Source: Chitinophagaceae bacterium (GTDB lineage Bacteria; Bacteroidota; Bacteroidia; Chitinophagales; Chitinophagaceae). Taken from it: 40,924 nucleotides of DNA. Positions 26,051 through 33,811 of the stretch are shown here, one piece after another (position 1 is the stretch's first letter; each line of letters begins with the position of its first letter). A program made the position numbers and the translations under genes. The DNA is taken from positions 1 to 40,924 of the forward strand of contig JAICZH010000020.1 in NCBI GenBank assembly GCA_025933775.1. Direction: 5' to 3'. The notes beneath the pieces were generated by a model, which saw only the letters and a list, made by a program, of their open reading frames with translations, searched no databases and was not told the DNA's origin.

Positions 26051-26926
26051 TTACAAAACATTAAAAATTTGTTCTTTGGCTTTTTCCATTTCATCTTTCA
26101 TAAGCACTACGCATTTTTGTATCTGCGAATCATACGCTTTTGAGCCTGTGGTATTGATCTCGCGGCCGATTTCCTGAATTACAAATGCAAGTTTTTTCCC
26201 TTTCGATTCTTCAGCATCATCTAAAATGGTTTTAAAATAATCGCAATGATTTTTTAAGCGCACCTGCTCTTCCCTGATGTCAATTTTTTCAATGTAATAA
26301 ATGAGTTCCTGCTCCATTCTGTTGGCATCATAATTTTCTTTACCAACATTTTCTTCCAGCATTGTAAGCAACTCTGCTTTCATTCTTTCTTTTCTCTTAG
26401 GCTCCAGCTTCAGTATTTCTTCTTCCTGTTTATTGATATTTTTTATGCGCAGCTTTAATTCTTTTTCGAGTGATTTTCCTTCATCTATCCTGTGTTTATT
26501 AAGTTCGTTAAGCGCATCCTCAATTACTTTTTTTAAATCGCTCCAATCATTTTCATTCAGCACTTCATTGCTGGGCGTAACTACTTCGGGTAAACGCAAC
26601 AAGGCGCTTAACACAGAATTGGTATCAATTTTTAAATCATCTGCCAGCTCATCAATTTGTTTGTAATATGCTTTTATAAGATCCGTATTTATAACAACAG
26701 GTTTAAGACTTCCGTTTTGTTTTATAGAAATGAAACATTCTATGGTGCCGCGAAAAAGATTTGCCTGCAAAAGATTTCGTACATCAAATTCATACGTCTT
26801 TAGCAGTGGCGGTATTTTTAAATTTATTTCAAGTTGTTTTCCATTGAGTGATTTTATTTCTACCAAATAAGTTTTTTCATTTATGGTTTGTTCTGCCCTA
26901 CCAAAGCCGGTCATTGATTTTACCAT
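26051..26926 (-). CDS. YicC family endoribonuclease-like protein
   Basis: 291 residues with the YicC-like N-terminus MVKSMTGFGRAEQ and LNGKQLEINLKIP, and the DUF1732 C-terminus, including NRMEQELIYYIEKIDIREEQVRLKNH and FVIQEIGREINTTGSKAYD. The middle is long helices rich in K and E. E. coli YicC has been reported as an endoribonuclease with a role in sRNA control. It sits between the pseudouridine synthase (5-bp gap) and gldH in one minus-strand run. Confidence 0.92.
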   Translation of the reverse strand: MVKSMTGFGRAEQTINEKTYLVEIKSLNGKQLEINLKIPPLLKTYEFDVRNLLQANLFRGTIECFISIKQNGSLKPVVINTDLIKAYYKQIDELADDLKIDTNSVLSALLRLPEVVTPSNEVLNENDWSDLKKVIEDALNELNKHRIDEGKSLEKELKLRIKNINKQEEEILKLEPKRKERMKAELLTMLEENVGKENYDANRMEQELIYYIEKIDIREEQVRLKNHCDYFKTILDDAEESKGKKLAFVIQEIGREINTTGSKAYDSQIQKCVVLMKDEMEKAKEQIFNVL

Positions 26927-26931
26927 GAGAA

Positions 26932-27525
26932 TTATCTTTTATTAATTTGAAGCAAGTTATACAATTCTGATTGAGATAGCGTTTTCATTTCAGCGGGTTT
27001 TAAATTATCAATTGTTATTTTTTCAATACGATAGCGAATCAATCGTAGTGTTGGGAAACCAACGCTGGCCGTCATTTTGCGAACCTGACGGTTTTTCCCT
27101 TCAGTTAAAATTAATTTTATCCAACTGTCCGGGATGTTTTTTCTAAAACGAATGGGAGGGTTTCTTTCCGGTAATTCTTCCGGCTCATTAATGATTACGG
27201 CAAAACATTTTTTTGTTTGATACATTTTTCCATTGGCATTTATTGCTACGCTGTTTTGCAATTTTTGAATTGCTTCCTCTGTAATATTTCCTTCTACCTG
27301 CACCAGGTATTCTCTTTCGTGCTGATGATTAGGATTCAAAAGATAGCTGTTTAAACGCCCGTCATCAGTGAGTAAGAGCAATCCTTCACTGTCATAATCG
27401 AGACGGCCCACAGGATATACATTTATCGGAACATCAAAAAAATCTTTTAATGTTTTCTTTCCATCAACAGAAGTAAATTGCGAAAGAACATGAAAGGGTT
27501 TATAAACTAAAAAATATTTAAACAA
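26932..27525 (-). CDS. rRNA pseudouridine synthase, RluE-like
   Basis: 197 residues of the RsuA/RluB/RluE family without an S4 domain. The catalytic motif is VGRLDYDSEGLLLLTDDG with Asp43, the later NRQVRKMTASVGFPTLRLIR is the KLMR-type motif, and YFLVYKPFHVLSQF is the usual start. The substrate is likely 23S rRNA near U2457 by analogy with RluE. The start is TTG at 27525, because the family start matches exactly there and no in-frame ATG lies near it. Confidence 0.9.
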   Translation of the reverse strand: MFKYFLVYKPFHVLSQFTSVDGKKTLKDFFDVPINVYPVGRLDYDSEGLLLLTDDGRLNSYLLNPNHQHEREYLVQVEGNITEEAIQKLQNSVAINANGKMYQTKKCFAVIINEPEELPERNPPIRFRKNIPDSWIKLILTEGKNRQVRKMTASVGFPTLRLIRYRIEKITIDNLKPAEMKTLSQSELYNLLQINKR

Positions 27526-27580
27526 TATCCTATTTATAAAATGAAATAAAATTTTTATAAGTTGAATAAATCATAAAAAT

Positions 27581-27607
27581 AAAGCCCGCAACTTTTGCAC
27601 GGGCTTT
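27581..27607 (-). terminator. Hairpin with 8-bp perfect stem, T-rich on the minus strand
   Basis: AAAGCCCG (27581-27588) pairs with CGGGCTTT (27600-27607) around an 11-base loop. On the minus strand the stem is followed by ATTTTTATG, a terminator-like U tract. It is upstream of rluE and so would end a short transcript coming from the 27.6-27.9 kb side, the direction of the small reading frame at 27659-27820. Confidence 0.55.
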
Positions 27608-27658
27608 GTTATATGGATGGGTTAGTAAGTACAGGAAAAAAAAATTCCTTACACAATA

Positions 27659-27820
27659 TTAAAAATAATTTTTTCTAACAAGAAAATTTTTCTTGTTTTT
27701 TTTATTAACATTTACAATCACATTGTGCATAATTGTTGCCATTTTTTTTAGTTTGGTTTTATTTTTCAAATTATTTTTTTCCTCAAAAAAACTATAAATA
27801 GCTTCATTTATAATTTTCAT
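27659..27820 (-). CDS. Possible 53-residue basic small protein
   Basis: ATG at 27820 to TAA at 27659; starts MKIINEAIYSFFEEKNN and is Lys/Asn rich. No family is recognised. Support is weak: a downstream rho-independent-like hairpin at 27581-27607 would end its transcript, and a near -7 box (TGTATTTG) lies just upstream of the start. Against it: the DNA is very AT-rich, so chance frames of this length are common, and a perfect 10-bp inverted repeat (27677-27697) lies inside the frame. Confidence 0.3.
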   Translation of the reverse strand: MKIINEAIYSFFEEKNNLKNKTKLKKMATIMHNVIVNVNKKNKKNFLVRKNYF

Positions 27821-28035
27821 TTTTATGCAAATACAGTATCCATCATAGTTTCAGCGAATAAACTTGTTTTAATTTATACTGATGCATAATAATATAACGC
27901 AGGTTTTATTTTTTTATTTTCTTACTGTTTTCAAAAGTTTTTTTTAAATCATTAGAAAAAAAATTTTCATAATTTTTATTTTTTATCTGTACCACATCGG
28001 CCAAAAGTGTTATTCCCCATAAAATTTACAAACTT
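27821..28035. other. AT-rich gap between the small frame and the LpxD-like gene
   Basis: No confident gene. On the minus strand a 32-codon frame (TTG at 28004; starts MADVVQIKNKNYE) ends at 27906, before the small frame at 27820; it is unrecognised and may be chance. The right end holds the LpxD-like gene's promoter. Confidence 0.25.
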
Positions 28036-28043
28036 TATCTTTG
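28036..28043 (+). promoter_or_regulatory. -7 box (TATCTTTG) upstream of the LpxD-like gene
   Basis: A perfect TAnnTTTG match 18 bases before the ATG at 28062. No clear TTG at the -33 distance. Confidence 0.45.
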
Positions 28044-28061
28044 ATGATTAAATAACATTTT

Positions 28062-29018
28062 ATGCAATTTCCTTCTCCTGTTCCGGCGCAATGGATCGCC
28101 AATTTTATTAATGCAGAAATTGCAGGCAATGAAAATTCATTTGCAACCGGCATCAATGAAATTCATAAAGTAAACAAAGGAGATATTGTTTTTGTAGATC
28201 ATCCAAAGTATTATGATACGTGCATCAACAGCAAAGCGTCCTTTATCATCATCAATAAAAAAACAGAAGCGCCGGAAGGGAAAACTTTATTTATCACCGA
28301 TGAACCTTTTGATGCATATTCTAAAATTGTAAATCATTTTCGCCCGTTTACTCCATCTGAAAAAATGATAAGCGATACAGCAGTTATCGGCAAGAATACA
28401 ATTGTAATGCAAAATGTTTTTTTGGGAAATCATGTTGTTGTAGGAGATAATTGTATCATTCATCCTAATGTTTCCATTTATGATTATACCGTTATTGGTA
28501 ACAATGTTGAAATACATTCCGGAACTGTTATCGGCAGCGATGCATTTTATTTAAACACAAAAAAGAATAGAAAAACCTGGTATAAAAAAATGCCATCGTG
28601 CGGTAATGTAATAATTGAAGATGATGTGGAAATAGGCGCCAATTGTACAATTGACAGGGGCGTAAGTTCTGAAACAAGAATTGGAATGGGATCGAAATTT
28701 GATAATCTCGTGCATATTGGCCATGAAGTAGTAATTGGTAAAAATTGTATCCTCGCTGCACAGGTTGGTATAGCAGGTGGTACCACTTTAGGTGATGGTG
28801 TAACGCTTTGGGGACAGGTTGGTGTAAACAAAACAATTACCATTGGCGATAATGCAATCGTGATGGGGCAGGCAGGAATTACATCGAGCATTGAAGGAAA
28901 TAAAACTTATTGGGGAACGCCGATACAGGAATTTTTTAGCAAAAGAAAAGAATTGGTTTTAATAAAACGCCTTCCCGAAATTTGGGAAAGAGTAAAGGGA
29001 ATAAATGTGAAAATATGA
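28062..29018 (+). CDS. LpxD-like UDP-3-O-acylglucosamine N-acyltransferase
   Basis: 318 residues: an N-terminal LpxD-type domain (about 1-95), then a left-handed beta-helix of hexapeptide repeats (about 104-275; IGKNTIVMQNVFLGNHVVVG, IGANCTIDRG). FDNLVHIGHEVVIG puts the catalytic His of the family at His221. GKNCILAAQVGIAGGTTLGDG and TSSIEGNKTYWGTP complete the pattern. It acylates UDP-3-O-acyl-glucosamine in lipid A synthesis. It is not next to lpxA, lpxC or fabZ here. Bacteroidota often have a second, separate LpxD-like gene, so this may be an alternative copy; whether it is the main LpxD is not decidable from the window. Confidence 0.88.
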   Translation: MQFPSPVPAQWIANFINAEIAGNENSFATGINEIHKVNKGDIVFVDHPKYYDTCINSKASFIIINKKTEAPEGKTLFITDEPFDAYSKIVNHFRPFTPSEKMISDTAVIGKNTIVMQNVFLGNHVVVGDNCIIHPNVSIYDYTVIGNNVEIHSGTVIGSDAFYLNTKKNRKTWYKKMPSCGNVIIEDDVEIGANCTIDRGVSSETRIGMGSKFDNLVHIGHEVVIGKNCILAAQVGIAGGTTLGDGVTLWGQVGVNKTITIGDNAIVMGQAGITSSIEGNKTYWGTPIQEFFSKRKELVLIKRLPEIWERVKGINVKI

Positions 29019-29056
29019 AAATAACTCAATGTGAAAATTAGCTACAGCATTAATCA

Positions 29057-30178
29057 TTATTCCCTTTCGGGGTTAGGAGCGTAATCATACGGCAGCATAT
29101 CGCCAATCTTTTTGAAACCAAGATAGCCATTTGTAATTATATCTGTTTGATCATAATAATAACCATTTTGTTCTATCACTATTGATTCGCCCGGTGCAAA
29201 AAGTAAAGTGGATAATTGAAAATCTTTTTTTATGGCCTCATCCGAATTTAAATAAGCTTCTTCGGGTGCGGCGTTTTTATAAATCACTGCCACTTCATTT
29301 TGATTGGGAATAATCTCAACCGTATTGGTGCTGTCGTCTTTATCATAATTTAAAGCGCCATATAAATTTTGTAATGGTATTGGAATTTCTTTACCATCAT
29401 TTCTTATGATGAATTGCAATTCAAAACCATCCTGCATTAATGTTTTATTGAAAATGCTTCTCATTAATTGCAGCATAGATCCTTTATATGCAACAGCTCT
29501 GTTCTCACGCCAGGTTTCTTGCTGCGCGGGCGTTCCCTGCATTTCTTCAAAAAGAGGATAACCAATAAATAAATTGGTGTTCGTGTTATATTCATTCGTA
29601 AAAGAATCAATAGCAAATTTTAAATTATACCCTAACGCAAAATTATTTACAATCAAAGGTTCGGTTGCCAAAACTTTTAAACGATTTTTCTTTTTGCTAA
29701 AATAAAAATGCAATACTTCCGGGTTTTTAATAATGCATTGTTTTGCAAACTTTGATTGCCCGATAAAATTTTCAGTAAAAAATTCTCCATACTTCTGCCA
29801 TCCGTCTTTCACTTCATTACTTACAGCAATGGTAACGGCTTCCAAAGATTTTTCTTGTGGATTCAATTCAAAAACAAGATTATCATTTTGAGAAGAAGTA
29901 TTGCTGATGCGTATGGTTTCTGTTTCATAACCAGTAAAACTTGCTACCAGCGAATAACCGCCGTTGGGAATGGTAAGTTTAAAATTTCCATCGGCATCAG
30001 TTGCTTCTCCAAAAGTTGAATTTTGCGCAAACACAGATGCACCCTGCAATGGAGCTTTGGTGGTTTTATCAATTACTTTTCCTTTTACATTATAATAATT
30101 GGTTTGCGAAAAAGAAATATTAAAAGTAAGAAAACAAAAAATGAAAAATAGAATGATGATTGAAATTTGTTTCTTCAT
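29057..30178 (-). CDS. Carboxypeptidase-like regulatory domain protein
   Basis: 373 residues. A signal peptide (MKKQISIIILFFIFCFL, cleaved near FSQ at about 25) leads to a CarboxypepD_reg-like beta sandwich (about 32-113: VKGKVIDKTTKAPLQGASV, TDADGNFKLTIPNGGY, FTGYETETI). The remaining two thirds (YGEFFTENFIGQSKFAKQC, LGYNLKFAIDSFT and so on) is a conserved but uncharacterised domain without a visible beta-barrel. Proteins with this domain pair are frequent on the Bacteroidota outer membrane. It lies convergent to the LpxD-like gene and follows the epimerase gene (24 bp) on the same strand. Confidence 0.85.
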   Translation of the reverse strand: MKKQISIIILFFIFCFLTFNISFSQTNYYNVKGKVIDKTTKAPLQGASVFAQNSTFGEATDADGNFKLTIPNGGYSLVASFTGYETETIRISNTSSQNDNLVFELNPQEKSLEAVTIAVSNEVKDGWQKYGEFFTENFIGQSKFAKQCIIKNPEVLHFYFSKKKNRLKVLATEPLIVNNFALGYNLKFAIDSFTNEYNTNTNLFIGYPLFEEMQGTPAQQETWRENRAVAYKGSMLQLMRSIFNKTLMQDGFELQFIIRNDGKEIPIPLQNLYGALNYDKDDSTNTVEIIPNQNEVAVIYKNAAPEEAYLNSDEAIKKDFQLSTLLFAPGESIVIEQNGYYYDQTDIITNGYLGFKKIGDMLPYDYAPNPERE

Positions 30179-30201
30179 AGGATTTTTTTCAAATGATAAA
30201 A

Positions 30202-31218
30202 TTACAAATCATATTTTTCTTGTAACACTTTACAGGTATGTTCAATTGTTTCAGTAATTGGTATAAACCGAAATGAAGGTAATGCGTGCAAAATTTTACT
30301 GTTATCATATTGCACTGTTGCCTGCGCTGTGCGTGCAGTTTCTTTTGTAAGCAAACTTTTTTTACCTGCAATGGCGCTTTTTATTGCTTCAATTCTCCAA
30401 ACTATTTCCGCAATAAACGGAGTTACTTTTTTATGCGGAGGTTTTTTATTAAAATATTTTGCCATTAAAAAAAATATTTCTTTGTAAGATAAATTTTCAG
30501 CGCATAAAATAAAACGTTGCGCAGATATTTCGCTGTTCATTAACAAAATCATGATGCGGGCCAAATCTTTTACATCAATAAAACCGCTTGTGCCTTCGGT
30601 ATAATATTTAAATTCATTATAAGCAGATTTAAATAATGCAGTGGAACCCTCATCCCATTTATCGCCGCCGAGAATGATAGAAGGGTTTACGATTACAGCA
30701 TTGAGGCCTTCGCCAATTCCGCGCCACACTTCCATTTCAGCCAGGTATTTTGATTTGCCATACATACTATTGTTTGTTTCCTTTGTCCAGGTTGTTTGTT
30801 CATTTACTGTTTGTCCGTTTCTTATTCGCCCCAGCGCAGAAACGGAACTTACATGAATTAATTTTTGAATTTTATTATTGATGCATGTATTAACCACATT
30901 GGCGGTTCCTTCCATATTTATTTTAAAAAGATTTTTTTTATCTTTTGATTCAAATGAAATGAATGCGGCGCAATGATAAACATGCGTTACATCCTGCATA
31001 ATTTCTTCCAGGGAAGTTGTATCAAGAATATCACATTGTTTGATAATTAAATTGGGATGAGAATTTTTTACAGGCGTTGTATGAACCATTGCTGTAACCC
31101 TGTAACCCTTATCCAGCAACTGTTTTGTTAATTCACTCCCTGTAAGTCCGGAAGCGCCTGTTACTAAAATATTTTTATGAGGGATTAAATTTTCTGATGA
31201 AATTTTTTCTTCTTGCAT
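30202..31218 (-). CDS. NAD-dependent epimerase/dehydratase (extended SDR)
   Basis: 338 residues from ATG at 31218; a TTG at 31233 would add five. Extended SDR: ILVTGASGLTGSELTKQLL as the NAD loop, VYHCAAFISFE, the Ser pair in HVSSVSALG, and YGKSK (Tyr and Lys of the catalytic pair; Tyr153, Lys157 in this numbering). Related proteins act on nucleotide sugars or flavonoid- and sterol-like substrates. It precedes the regulatory-domain protein and follows the 3-hydroxyacyl-CoA dehydrogenase on the same strand. Substrate unknown. Confidence 0.88.
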   Translation of the reverse strand: MQEEKISSENLIPHKNILVTGASGLTGSELTKQLLDKGYRVTAMVHTTPVKNSHPNLIIKQCDILDTTSLEEIMQDVTHVYHCAAFISFESKDKKNLFKINMEGTANVVNTCINNKIQKLIHVSSVSALGRIRNGQTVNEQTTWTKETNNSMYGKSKYLAEMEVWRGIGEGLNAVIVNPSIILGGDKWDEGSTALFKSAYNEFKYYTEGTSGFIDVKDLARIMILLMNSEISAQRFILCAENLSYKEIFFLMAKYFNKKPPHKKVTPFIAEIVWRIEAIKSAIAGKKSLLTKETARTAQATVQYDNSKILHALPSFRFIPITETIEHTCKVLQEKYDL

Positions 31219-31280
31219 CAATAAAGTTTCCAAATTTATTTTAACATAAAAAAATTCACAAGAAAAAATTTGTAGTGTTT

Positions 31281-32129
31281 TTATTTTGAATAATCATAAA
31301 AACCTTTTCCTGTTTTTTTACCCAGCTCTCCATTCTTTACTTTTTCAATTTGCATTTGCGACGGTTTAAAACGTGCGGCTTTACTAAATGCATCGTACAT
31401 ACTTTGTGATACAGCAAGATTAATATCCATGCCAATCAAATCCATTAATTTAAAAGGCCCCATTTTAAAACCGCTTGCTTCTAAAACAGCATCCACCTCT
31501 TCAAAAGACGCAATATCTTGCTCAACGATTTTTAATGATTCAAGATAATATTGGCGTGCGATGCGGTTTACAATAAAGCCCGGCACATCTTTACACATTA
31601 CAGGCTGCTTGCCCATTTGCAGGCAAATATCATAAATGGTTTTTGCTATTTCATTATTGGTTTCATTTCCTTTTACTACTTCTACTAATTTCATTATATA
31701 AGCAGGATTAAAAAAATGCATGCCAACAACTCGCTGAGGAAAAATTATTTTTTTTTGCAAAGAAGAAACTGAAAGCGAAGAAGTGTTGGTAGCAAAAATC
31801 ACTTCTTCATTATTATATTTTGCGAGTTCATTAAATAAAAAAATTTTGGCTTCTTCAATTTCAGCAATGGCTTCAATAATTATTTCGCCAGTGCATTGTT
31901 GTATATCATTTGTAAATTGAATGCGATTATAAATTTCATTTTTATCAGAAAGAGAAATTTTTTCTTTATCAACTAAATACTGAAGATTTTTTTCAATTGA
32001 TGTTTTTGCTTTATCAATTGCAGATGCATTTACATCAAAGAGAATCGTATTAAAACCACTTTGCGCAGCCACTTGTGCAATGCCGCTTCCCATAGTTCCT
32101 GCTCCGCAAATGCAAATGGTGATGATCAT
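31281..32129 (-). CDS. 3-hydroxyacyl-CoA (3-hydroxybutyryl-CoA) dehydrogenase
   Basis: 282 residues, the usual length of stand-alone FadB-C-like enzymes such as Hbd. The N-terminal Rossmann fold starts MIITICICGAGTMGSGIAQ; ATNTSSLSVS (about 113-122) and VVGMHFFNPAYIMKLVEVV (134-152) give catalytic Ser117, His138 and Asn141 positions. The C-terminal helical dimerisation domain includes GFIVNRIARQYYLE. It oxidises 3-hydroxyacyl-CoA with NAD. It lies just downstream of the decayed vapBC region. Confidence 0.92.
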   Translation of the reverse strand: MIITICICGAGTMGSGIAQVAAQSGFNTILFDVNASAIDKAKTSIEKNLQYLVDKEKISLSDKNEIYNRIQFTNDIQQCTGEIIIEAIAEIEEAKIFLFNELAKYNNEEVIFATNTSSLSVSSLQKKIIFPQRVVGMHFFNPAYIMKLVEVVKGNETNNEIAKTIYDICLQMGKQPVMCKDVPGFIVNRIARQYYLESLKIVEQDIASFEEVDAVLEASGFKMGPFKLMDLIGMDINLAVSQSMYDAFSKAARFKPSQMQIEKVKNGELGKKTGKGFYDYSK

Positions 32130-32144
32130 AAATATTTTTTATAA

Positions 32145-32413
32145 AAGTCTATTTCCAATTCTTTAATTTGCTAAAACCCTTTATCAAAATAGCTAATCCT
32201 TTGACCGGTTAGTCAATGGGAATTATTTTAAACTCTGATAAAAAATTTTCGATTTGCGTTTCTTCGAGTTAACTTTTTTGAGCCGAACAATTCAATTTCG
32301 CAAATAATGGAAGTATAAAAAATTTTTTGAGAAAGCTAATCTGAAATTATTTTGTCGCCATTAAGAATATATACTATGATATTTGTGTCCAAAAAAAATT
32401 TATTTCCATTCAC
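32145..32413 (-). pseudogene. VapC-like PIN-domain toxin, decayed
   Basis: From GTG at 32413 the minus strand reads MNGNKFFLDTNIIVYILNGD and then KIISD: the start of PIN-domain toxins with the LDTN catalytic Asp. A TAG at 32336-32338 stops it. The frame continues as LSQKIFYTSIICEIELFGSK, which is the next conserved VapC segment. Around 32265 the match jumps to another frame (EETQIENFLSEFKIIPID), then a stop at about 32203 and a decayed tail (VKGLAILIKG). So at least two in-frame stops and one frameshift; the C-terminal catalytic part is missing. It overlaps the antitoxin end by 14 bases, as usual for vapBC pairs. Confidence 0.75.
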
Positions 32414-32597
32414 TCCTCAATCTTTTTTGTATAGCTAAAGCATCGTCGTTGAATTTTACAGTTCCGCAATACTTTGAAGTATTTACGCCTTTAGACCGGG
32501 AATTCTTTTCCCTTCTTATTCTTACAATGTGATTTTTTGTTTTTTTATTTTTTATATCAGCCCTAAAAAGATCATTAAAAAATAAAGATAAAAAATT
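32400..32597 (-). pseudogene. VapB-like antitoxin remnant without a start codon
   Basis: An open frame of 65 codons (stop-to-stop) with no ATG, GTG or TTG in its first half. Only its C-terminal part looks like protein: SKYCGTVKFNDDALAIQKRL and RSEWK, the kind of tail seen in antitoxins paired with PIN toxins (toxin-binding C-terminus). Its stop at 32400-32402 lies inside the toxin frame, which starts at 32413. The N-terminal DNA-binding part has been lost or shifted. It begins 43 bases beyond the pheS stop on the same strand. Confidence 0.6.
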
Positions 32598-32639
32598 TTA
32601 ATCTTAGCTTTTAATTTTATTCAATAATTGATTTAAAAT

Positions 32640-33692
32640 TTACACCGCACTCGTAAACTGTTTCAAAAATCTCAAATCATTTTCACTGAAAAGCCGCAAA
32701 TCTTTTATTTGATATTTAAGCATCGTAATTCTTTCTATTCCCATTCCAAATGCAAATCCGGAATATTTATTACTGTCAATGCCACAGTTCTCCAGCACTT
32801 TGGGATGCACCATGCCGCAACCTAAAATTTCAACCCAGCCGGTATGCTTACAAACGCTACAACCCGCGCCACCACAGATAAGACAGCTAATATCCATCTC
32901 AGCGCTCGGCTCAGTAAATGGAAAATAAGAAGGCCTGAAACGAATCTTCACCGCATCGCCAAACATCTCCTGAACAAAGAAATACAGCGTTTGCTTGAGA
33001 TCGGCAAATGAAACTTCTTCAGCTACATACAATCCTTCTACCTGGTGAAAAAAACAATGCGCCCTTGCGCTTATTGTTTCATTACGATATACTCTTCCCG
33101 GGCAAATGATTCGTATCGGCAATTTTCCCTTTTCCATCTCCCGCACCTGTACGCTGCTGGTGTGGGTTCGCAACATCCAGTCAGGATTTTGGGATACATA
33201 AAATGTGTCTTGCATATCTCTTGCCGGATGGTTTTCCGGTAAATTAAGCGCAGTAAAATTATGCCAGTCATCTTCTATTTCCGGCCCTTCGGCAACTGCA
33301 AAACCCAATCGCTGAAATATGGAAACAATTTTATTTCGCACAATGCTTATCGGATGCCTGCTTCCCAAAGGCAAAGCTTCACCCGGCAATGTGATATCAA
33401 TGAGATTATCTTTTTTCGTATATGCGTTACCGCCTGTCTGTCCGGTAGGCAGGTTAGTTTCTTTTAATTCATTATATTTTTTTTCTGCCAATAATTTTAA
33501 ATCATTCAGCAGTTGACCCATTTCACGTTTTTTTTCCGGTGAAACATTTTTCATATCGCTCATTAAAGATTTTATTACTCCTTTAGCTCCTAAAAAATGA
33601 ATACGGAATGTTTCCGCACGGTTTTCTCCTTCAGCAGAAAATTTTTCTATTTGTTCCTTTGAACGTTGTATTTGCTCTAATAAATTATTCAT
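32640..33692 (-). CDS. pheS: Phenylalanine-tRNA ligase alpha subunit
   Basis: 350 residues from ATG at 33692 (MNNLLEQIQR); a frame start at 33707 adds five non-conserved codons. An N-terminal coiled-coil (about 1-75) leads to the class II core: LPLGSRHPISIV, FAVAEGPEIEDDWHNFTALN, HPARDMQDTFYV, RTHTSSVQVREM, CPGRVYRNE and FAFGMGIERI (motif 3). The linker at about residues 79-93 (NLPTGQTGGNAYTK) is encoded by repeat DNA (22-bp element with nested palindrome at 33415-33457) and is not expected in a normal PheS. It charges tRNA-Phe with PheT, which is not in the window. Confidence 0.95.
   Translation of the reverse strand: MNNLLEQIQRSKEQIEKFSAEGENRAETFRIHFLGAKGVIKSLMSDMKNVSPEKKREMGQLLNDLKLLAEKKYNELKETNLPTGQTGGNAYTKKDNLIDITLPGEALPLGSRHPISIVRNKIVSIFQRLGFAVAEGPEIEDDWHNFTALNLPENHPARDMQDTFYVSQNPDWMLRTHTSSVQVREMEKGKLPIRIICPGRVYRNETISARAHCFFHQVEGLYVAEEVSFADLKQTLYFFVQEMFGDAVKIRFRPSYFPFTEPSAEMDISCLICGGAGCSVCKHTGWVEILGCGMVHPKVLENCGIDSNKYSGFAFGMGIERITMLKYQIKDLRLFSENDLRFLKQFTSAV
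33415..33457. repeat. 22-bp dispersed element split by a 21-bp imperfect palindrome, inside pheS
   Basis: 33415-33432 reads TTCGTATATGCGTTACCG and 33454-33457 reads TTAG; joined they give the same 22-bp element as the copies at 5991 and 6063. Between them lie 21 bases, 33433-33453, an imperfect inverted repeat (CCTG..TG TCCGG TAGGCAGG). The insert is 7 codons, so the pheS frame is kept. On the minus strand it encodes the linker peptide NLPTGQTGG... . Similar LPTGQ/TGQAG peptides occur in many Bacteroidota proteins, from what I recall. Confidence 0.75.
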
Positions 33693-33696
33693 GCGG

Positions 33697-33704
33697 CAAA
33701 AATA
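33697..33704 (-). promoter_or_regulatory. -7 box (TATTTTTG) directly before pheS
   Basis: A perfect TAnnTTTG match on the minus strand that ends four bases before the pheS ATG at 33692. If used, the transcript would start at or inside the start codon (leaderless). A further promoter upstream cannot be excluded. Confidence 0.3.
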
Positions 33705-33811
33705 CACGAAACCATTGTTTAAAAATTTATTGAACGATCCGGTAAAAAAATTTAAGTCTGATCTTTAATTATGCGTTTTATCTTTTAGGTTTGCCCAAAA
33801 TTGAAAATATA

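Noticed and set aside
27677-27703. Perfect 10-bp inverted repeat followed by T-run as a plus-strand terminator
   Set aside because: No plus-strand gene lies upstream of it, and the spacer is only one base, so it would need to open into a loop. Left as an inverted repeat without function.
32201-32216. TTGACCGGTTAGTCAA, a TetR-type operator-like palindrome 72 bases upstream of the 3-hydroxyacyl-CoA dehydrogenase start
   Set aside because: The same bases encode ...PID*PVK... in the remnant of the PIN toxin, so the symmetry is better explained as decayed coding sequence. It could still act as a site by chance, but there is no independent support.
33791-33811. TTG-initiated extension of the ureohydrolase-fold protein
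   Set aside because: The conserved family start LHEFLSPVN begins at the ATG at 33812.
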